Below, in pieces: positions 63,378 through 64,000 of a DNA stretch of 64,000 nucleotides (position 1 is the first letter of the stretch; each line of letters opens with the position of its first letter). The DNA is from Macrosoma leucophasiata. Lineage: Eukaryota; Arthropoda; Insecta; Lepidoptera; Hedylidae. The DNA is taken from the NCBI GenBank assembly GCA_036365455.1, contig JAWQUS010000023.1, forward strand, positions 5,952,001 to 6,016,000. Direction: 5' to 3'. The notes under the pieces were generated by a model, which saw nothing but the letters and a program-made list of their open reading frames with translations, was not told the DNA's origin and made no database searches. The translations under genes were made by a program, and so were the position numbers.

Positions 63378-63478
63378 CTTAGTGATGTTCTTGACTATAC
63401 ATATATTTTTTATCTTGTTTGACATGTGTATCAATTGTTTTTCACTTTAATTTATTTTGTTTGTTTTTGACGTGTCAT
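63378..63478 (+). mobile_element. LINE 3' region Z, plus strand
   Basis: Inverse of 36390-36505: TAGTGATGTTCTTGACTATA, ATTTTTTATCTTGTTTGACA and TGTTTTTGACGTGTCATAAG. Confidence 0.55.
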
Positions 63479-64000
63479 AAGATTTTCATGATAAAAGTTT
63501 TTAATTACATATTTCCATTATAAAAGTTTTTAATCTTGTACGTATAATTTATAGTTTCATCTTAACAGTATCGTAACGCCTTTCTCTTTACAGTTGCACC
63601 ACAAACTATCCACTTACGAGAAGGGACCGAATGGCCTCCCCTCAATAAACACCCAGTTTCCCTGTAAATTGTGACTTCATGTACACACCGACGTACTCTC
63701 TTCTGTACGTACGGACAGAATTGCTAACGGAATTTCGTATATTCTTAACTAGTCTTCGGATTAAAAATCTTTATTTTTACCTTTTTACAACAGCTTGACT
63801 TCGACAAGCAATGTTTGCGATGCAGTTACACATTTCTTTCTTTTTTGTTTAAACTTTTCTGCACATTTATTTTCAATTTTACGATTGAGTTTTTGATATA
63901 ACAAATATAAAAGTAACTCGGTAAGCAAAGCAATAGCTATTATGTTCTCTCTAAAAGGTGTTCGTGTATCTACATCGACTGTTTCGGAGAATGGCTCGGA
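63479..64000. other. No confirmed feature; splice-acceptor-like site at 63593
   Basis: CGCCTTTCTCTTTACAG|TTG is a good 3' splice consensus on the plus strand. The following frame has 26 codons before a stop (LHHKLSTYEKGPNGLPSINT…). It is too short and without similarity to be called an exon. Confidence 0.3.

Overview
This looks like nuclear DNA of a moth or butterfly (Lepidoptera): AT-rich, intron-like, no operons, and no complete host gene. Almost everything recognisable is transposon-derived. The main evidence is: (i) about 25 copies of a ~290 bp SINE-like element whose 3' end (…TCACTTAACATCA…CATAAAAAA) resembles the tail of lepidopteran CR1/Zenon LINEs; (ii) tRNA-headed SINEs; (iii) RTE-like LINE fragments; (iv) short Helitron-like elements starting TC and ending CTAG; and (v) many TIR elements (hAT, PIF/Harbinger and unassigned MITEs). 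Names come from recalled family features, not a database search. SINE-A, LINE-Q and similar labels are local to this annotation.

Layout. 0-6 kb: SINE copies, three diverged ~570 bp tandem units (U) and a recent 157 bp duplication. 6.4-10 kb: diverged direct repeats (T), a CAT/ATG microsatellite, palindromes and Helitron ends. 10.3-15.2 kb: RTE LINE-D, a ~1.1-1.3 kb inverted duplication containing it, and tRNA-like element F with a perfect 77 bp hairpin. 16-18 kb: a 220 bp duplication and the only credible host coding sequence, a 119 bp exon on the minus strand (17931-18049) with good splice sites. 19.1-22 kb: a ~385 bp satellite-like array interrupted by a MITE, a SINE with a 13 bp target duplication and a 71 bp LINE tail. 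22.7-22.95 kb: a 22 bp minisatellite. 23.7-29 kb: a TIR element, six diverged L units and a Harbinger MITE. 30.5-34.5 kb: two LINE fragments separated and flanked by three copies of one 13-mer. 34.5-35.4 kb: three MITEs end to end. 35-42 kb: repeats BB, Helitron ends and microsatellites. 43-46.3 kb: four K units, one split by a hAT MITE. 47-57.6 kb: LINE fragments, hAT elements, LINE-Q split by SINE-A, AA elements and two head-to-head tRNA-like pairs. 57.7-64 kb: mostly unrecognised AT-rich sequence plus SINE-A copies.

If the exon is real, much of the window could be intron of a minus-strand gene. The elements interact as host and parasite: SINE-B shares its 3' tail with LINE-Q and SINE-A has a Zenon-like tail, which suggests mobilisation by those LINEs. 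Several nested insertions give a relative age order.
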